64,000 nt of DNA. Origin: Planctomycetota bacterium (GTDB lineage Bacteria > Planctomycetota > UBA1135 > UBA2386). Under the pieces are notes generated by a model. The model had not been told where the DNA came from, ran no database searches, and worked only from the letters and a program-made list of their open reading frames with translations. The stretch spans positions 2,046,001 through 2,110,000 of the forward strand of contig JADJWQ010000001.1 in the NCBI GenBank assembly GCA_016716265.1, written 5' to 3'. This document shows, one piece after another, positions 61,458-64,000 of this stretch (position 1 is its first letter; each line of letters starts with the position of its first letter). The position numbers and the translations under genes were made by a program.

Positions 61458-62519
61458 ATGCCTCTCCCTCGCCCCGCCCTCCTCGCCACCGCCACCTGCC
61501 TCCTCGCGGGCGTCACCGCCGCGCAGACGCTCGTCACCCTCCCGATCGAGTACGAGCGCGCCTGGGGTCGCGGTAGCTCCTCGCTGCTCGGTGGCAGCTC
61601 CACGCGCACGCAGATGATCTTCGCGCAGCCGTTCCAACTCGGCACCGCCGTCAGCGGCGTCGGCTTCCGCCCGACCGCCGCGACCGCCGACCGCGCGGGA
61701 TTCACGGTCGACATCGAGATCCAGATGTCGAGCACCGCGAACGCGCCGGGTGCGCTCAGCTCGACGTTCGCGAGCAACGTCGGCTCCGACGTCGTCGTGT
61801 CGTTGCCGCGTCAGGTGGTCAACGTGCCGGCGATGCCCGCGAACCGCGGCACCGGTCTGTTCGCGACGTTCCCGTTCGCCCAGCCGTTCTTGTTCGGCAC
61901 CAATGGCAACCCGAACATCAACGTCGATGCGTTCGTCTACGGTCGCAGCGCCGGCGCTTCGTGGAGCACCGACCGTGCATTCGCGGCCGTGTCGGGCCGT
62001 GTCGCGACCGCCGGCGTCGGTTGCGGCACCGCGACGGTCAACTCCACGTCCGTTGGTGGCACCTACGTCGTCGGCTCGACCGTCACGCTGTCCATCGCCA
62101 ATGCGCCCGCGTCCAGCCCGGCGCTGCTCGTCCCGTCCGTCGACATGAGCGAGTTCCTGCCGGGATTGCCGCTGCCGTTCGACCTCGCGCGGATCGGCGG
62201 CGGCGCCGGCTGTGAGCTGCTCGTCAATCCGGCGCTCGGCGGCATCCCGCTGATGACCGACGCGACGGGCGCCGCTTCGCTCGCGCTGACCGTCCCGCCG
62301 GGCGTCGCGCGGGTCGGCACCGGTTGGCAGTGGATCTACGTCGTGCCGGCCGGGCCGGGCAATCCGCTGGGGCTCGAGACGACCGCCAATCGTGCGATCT
62401 GGTTCGGACCGGAGGTCGTCGTGCCGGGCGCGCAGTACGTGTGGGACCTGTCGAACGTCAACGCGACGACCGGCAATTCGACGACCGACTCGTGCCCGAT
62501 CGTCCAGTTCCGGCTGTGA
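61458..62519 (+). CDS. Secreted protein with planctomycete-type C-terminal domain, 353 aa
   Basis: ATG at 61458 gives a clean signal peptide (PLPRPALLATATCLLAGVTAAQ); a longer in-frame extension to 61410 would spoil it. Residues about 20-175 are beta-rich with no recognised family (YERAWGRGSSSLLGG, MIFAQPFQLGTAVSGVGFRP, DIEIQMSSTANAPGA). Residues about 180-300 (from VGCGTATVNSTSVGG) are the shared C-terminal beta domain, here followed by a further 50 residues. Proteins with this N-terminal part are often found in planctomycete genomes as short exported proteins. Function unknown. Its stop is only seven bases from the convergent carboxylase gene. Confidence 0.75.
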   Translation: MPLPRPALLATATCLLAGVTAAQTLVTLPIEYERAWGRGSSSLLGGSSTRTQMIFAQPFQLGTAVSGVGFRPTAATADRAGFTVDIEIQMSSTANAPGALSSTFASNVGSDVVVSLPRQVVNVPAMPANRGTGLFATFPFAQPFLFGTNGNPNINVDAFVYGRSAGASWSTDRAFAAVSGRVATAGVGCGTATVNSTSVGGTYVVGSTVTLSIANAPASSPALLVPSVDMSEFLPGLPLPFDLARIGGGAGCELLVNPALGGIPLMTDATGAASLALTVPPGVARVGTGWQWIYVVPAGPGNPLGLETTANRAIWFGPEVVVPGAQYVWDLSNVNATTGNSTTDSCPIVQFRL

Positions 62520-62526
62520 GCCCCGC

Positions 62527-64000
62527 TCACATCCGGAACACCGGCGCGCGGTAGTCCGGGATCGGCGCACACAACGCGGCCGAGAGCGCGAGCCCCAGCG
62601 CATCGCGCGTCCGGCGCGGGTCGAGCACGCCGTCGTCCCACAGCCGCGCGCTCGAGTAGAACGGGTGCCCCTCGTACTCGTACTTGGCGCGGACCGGGTC
62701 CTCGATCGCCGCGCGCTGCTCGTCGCTCAGCGTCTCGCCCTTGGCCTCGAGCTGATCGCGTTTGACCTGGCTGAGCACCGACGCCGCCTGCTCGCCGCCC
62801 ATCACGGAGATCCGAGCATTGGGCCACATGAACAGGAAGCGCGGCTGGTAGGCCCGACCACACATGCCGTAGTTCCCGGCGCCGAACGAGCCGCCGATGA
62901 TCACGGTGAGCTTCGGCACCTGCGCGGTCGCGACCGCCTGCACCATCTTCGCACCGTCCTTGGCGATGCCGCCGTTCTCGTAGCGCTTGCCGACCATGAA
63001 GCCGGTGATGTTCTGCAGGAACAGCAGCGGAATGCCCCGCTGACAGCACATCTCGACGAAGTGCGCACCCTTCTGCGCGCTCTCCGAGAACAGGATGCCG
63101 TTGTTGGCGAGGATCCCGACCGGGATGCCGTGCAGGTGTGCGAAACCGCAGACCAGCGTGTCACCGTAGCGTCGCTTGAACTCGTGCAGCCGGCTGCCGT
63201 CGACGAGCCGCGCGATGACCTCGCGCACGTCGTACTGGGTGCGGTGGTCGCGCGGCAGCACACCGAGCAGCTCGGCGGGGTCGTAGGCCGGATCCTCCGG
63301 ACTCTGCAGGGCGACCGTCGGCGGCTTGCGCACGTTCAGGTGGGACGCGATGTCGCGCACGACCTCGAGGGCGTGCGCTTCGTCCTCGGCGAAATGGTCG
63401 GCGACGCCCGAGAGCCGCGTGTGGACATCCGCGCCGCCCAGCTCCTCGGCGGTGACGACCTCGCCGGTCGCCGCGCGCACGAGCGGCGGCCCGCCGAGGA
63501 AGATCGTGCCGTTGCCCTTGACGATCACGCACTCGTCGCTCATCGCCGGCACGTAGGCGCCGCCCGCGGTGCACGAGCCGAGTACCGCCGCCACCTGCGG
63601 GATGCCGGCCGCCGACATCTGCGCCTGGTTGTAGAAGATGCGCCCGAAGTGGTCTCGGTCCGGGAACACCTCGGCCTGCAGCGGCAGGAAGGCGCCACCG
63701 GAGTCGACCAGGTAGATGCAGGGCAGCCGGTTCTCGCGCGCGATCTCCTGCGCACGCACGTGCTTCTTGACCGTCATCGGCAGGTAGCTGCCGCCCTTGA
63801 CGGTCGCATCGTTCGCGACGAACAGCACCTCGCGACCCGCCACCAGACCGATGCCGGTCACGACGCCCGCGCAGGGCGCCTCGTCGTCGTACATCCCGTT
63901 CGCGGCGAGCGGCGACAGCTCGAGGAATGCGGTACCCGGATCGGCGATGCGATCGATCCGCTCCCGTGGCAACAACTTGCCGCGGGCGCGGTGCCGCGCG
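62527..64000 (-). CDS. Methylcrotonyl-CoA carboxylase, carboxyltransferase (beta) subunit, N-terminus beyond the window
   Basis: 490 residues are visible, and the frame stays open to the window edge (RHRARGKLLPRERID before the first TTG), so about 45 N-terminal residues are missing. The carboxyltransferase motifs match MccB/LiuB: NDATVKGGSYLPMTVKKHVR, YLVDSGGAFLPLQ, GSCTAGGAYVPAMSDE, GPPLVRAATGEVVTAEELGG, and FMVGKRYENGGIAKDGAKMV. It transfers carboxyl from biotin to 3-methylcrotonyl-CoA in leucine breakdown. The alpha (biotin carboxylase) subunit gene is not in the window and may lie just outside. Propionyl-CoA carboxylase beta is less likely given the VKGGSYLPMT form. Confidence 0.9.
   Translation of the reverse strand, partial: ARHRARGKLLPRERIDRIADPGTAFLELSPLAANGMYDDEAPCAGVVTGIGLVAGREVLFVANDATVKGGSYLPMTVKKHVRAQEIARENRLPCIYLVDSGGAFLPLQAEVFPDRDHFGRIFYNQAQMSAAGIPQVAAVLGSCTAGGAYVPAMSDECVIVKGNGTIFLGGPPLVRAATGEVVTAEELGGADVHTRLSGVADHFAEDEAHALEVVRDIASHLNVRKPPTVALQSPEDPAYDPAELLGVLPRDHRTQYDVREVIARLVDGSRLHEFKRRYGDTLVCGFAHLHGIPVGILANNGILFSESAQKGAHFVEMCCQRGIPLLFLQNITGFMVGKRYENGGIAKDGAKMVQAVATAQVPKLTVIIGGSFGAGNYGMCGRAYQPRFLFMWPNARISVMGGEQAASVLSQVKRDQLEAKGETLSDEQRAAIEDPVRAKYEYEGHPFYSSARLWDDGVLDPRRTRDALGLALSAALCAPIPDYRAPVFRM

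Noticed and set aside
1..64000. tRNA, rRNA, CRISPR array, prophage, insertion sequence or integrase
   Set aside because: No cloverleaf-like text, repeat-spacer pattern or transposase/integrase motif was found on either strand.

Overview
The window looks like a chromosomal segment of a high-GC Planctomycetota bacterium. Evidence: paired ECF sigma factors and membrane-anchored Ser/Thr kinases with long helical-repeat tails; many secreted proteins that share one C-terminal beta-rich domain; ELWxxDGT-repeat and Gly-rich exported proteins; a twin-arginine Gfo/Idh/MocA oxidoreductase; a multihaem cytochrome of the 'LGMHC' type; and frequent GTG/TTG starts. No tRNA, rRNA, CRISPR array, integrase or transposase was seen, so this reads as ordinary chromosome rather than an island.

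Layout. 1-7076 (minus): start of a secreted subtilase-like protein, a secreted 749-aa protein, a 474-aa unknown, and a Ser/Thr kinase, with an ECF sigma factor divergent from it (7142-7708). 7782-10992 (plus): an active-looking amidohydrolase coupled by GTGA to a metal-ligand-depleted paralogue, then YigZ/IMPACT. 11021-11698 (minus): a MESH1-like alarmone hydrolase. 11962-15066 (plus): a 1034-aa secreted protein facing a strong hairpin. 15122-26070 (minus): a two-gene operon joined by TGATG, encoding a 1406-aa metallophosphoesterase and a 2242-aa protein of no recognised family. This is the most unusual locus here. 26501-33393 (plus): DUF2256 protein, ELWxxDGT protein, and a GTGA-coupled ECF sigma/kinase pair. 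33507-36701 (minus): zinc-ribbon membrane protein, LURP-one/scramblase-like protein, isocitrate dehydrogenase, TraB/GumN-like lipoprotein. 36855-41747 (plus): Cys-rich secreted protein, carboxypeptidase-regulatory-like protein, oxidoreductase.

41814-49713 (minus): a nine-haem cytochrome, then a four-gene run in which every junction is GTGA (metallo-beta-lactamase fold, CBS-nucleotidyltransferase, a family-4 glycosyltransferase broken by a one-base frameshift, and a GH99/WbsX-like protein). This is plausibly a surface-glycan or glycoconjugate operon. 49949-54811: NhaR-like LysR regulator, universal stress protein, secreted RIFT-barrel/alpha-toroid protein, a 405-bp gap with two inverted repeats, and an enoyl-CoA hydratase close to methylglutaconyl-CoA hydratase. 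54966-64000: EamA transporter, membrane-anchored LuxR-type regulator coupled to a purple-acid-phosphatase-like protein, DUF2231 protein, LOG protein, DUF434 protein, branched-chain aminotransferase, a secreted protein and the beta subunit of methylcrotonyl-CoA carboxylase, whose first residues lie beyond the window. The aminotransferase, hydratase and carboxylase all belong to branched-chain amino-acid metabolism but are dispersed.

Two sequence-level patterns recur. Almost all coupled junctions use GTGA rather than ATGA. Exact short tandem duplications (6, 12, 14 and 16 bp) sit directly on start or stop codons at five places, sometimes creating minimal start-stop or five-codon leader frames.
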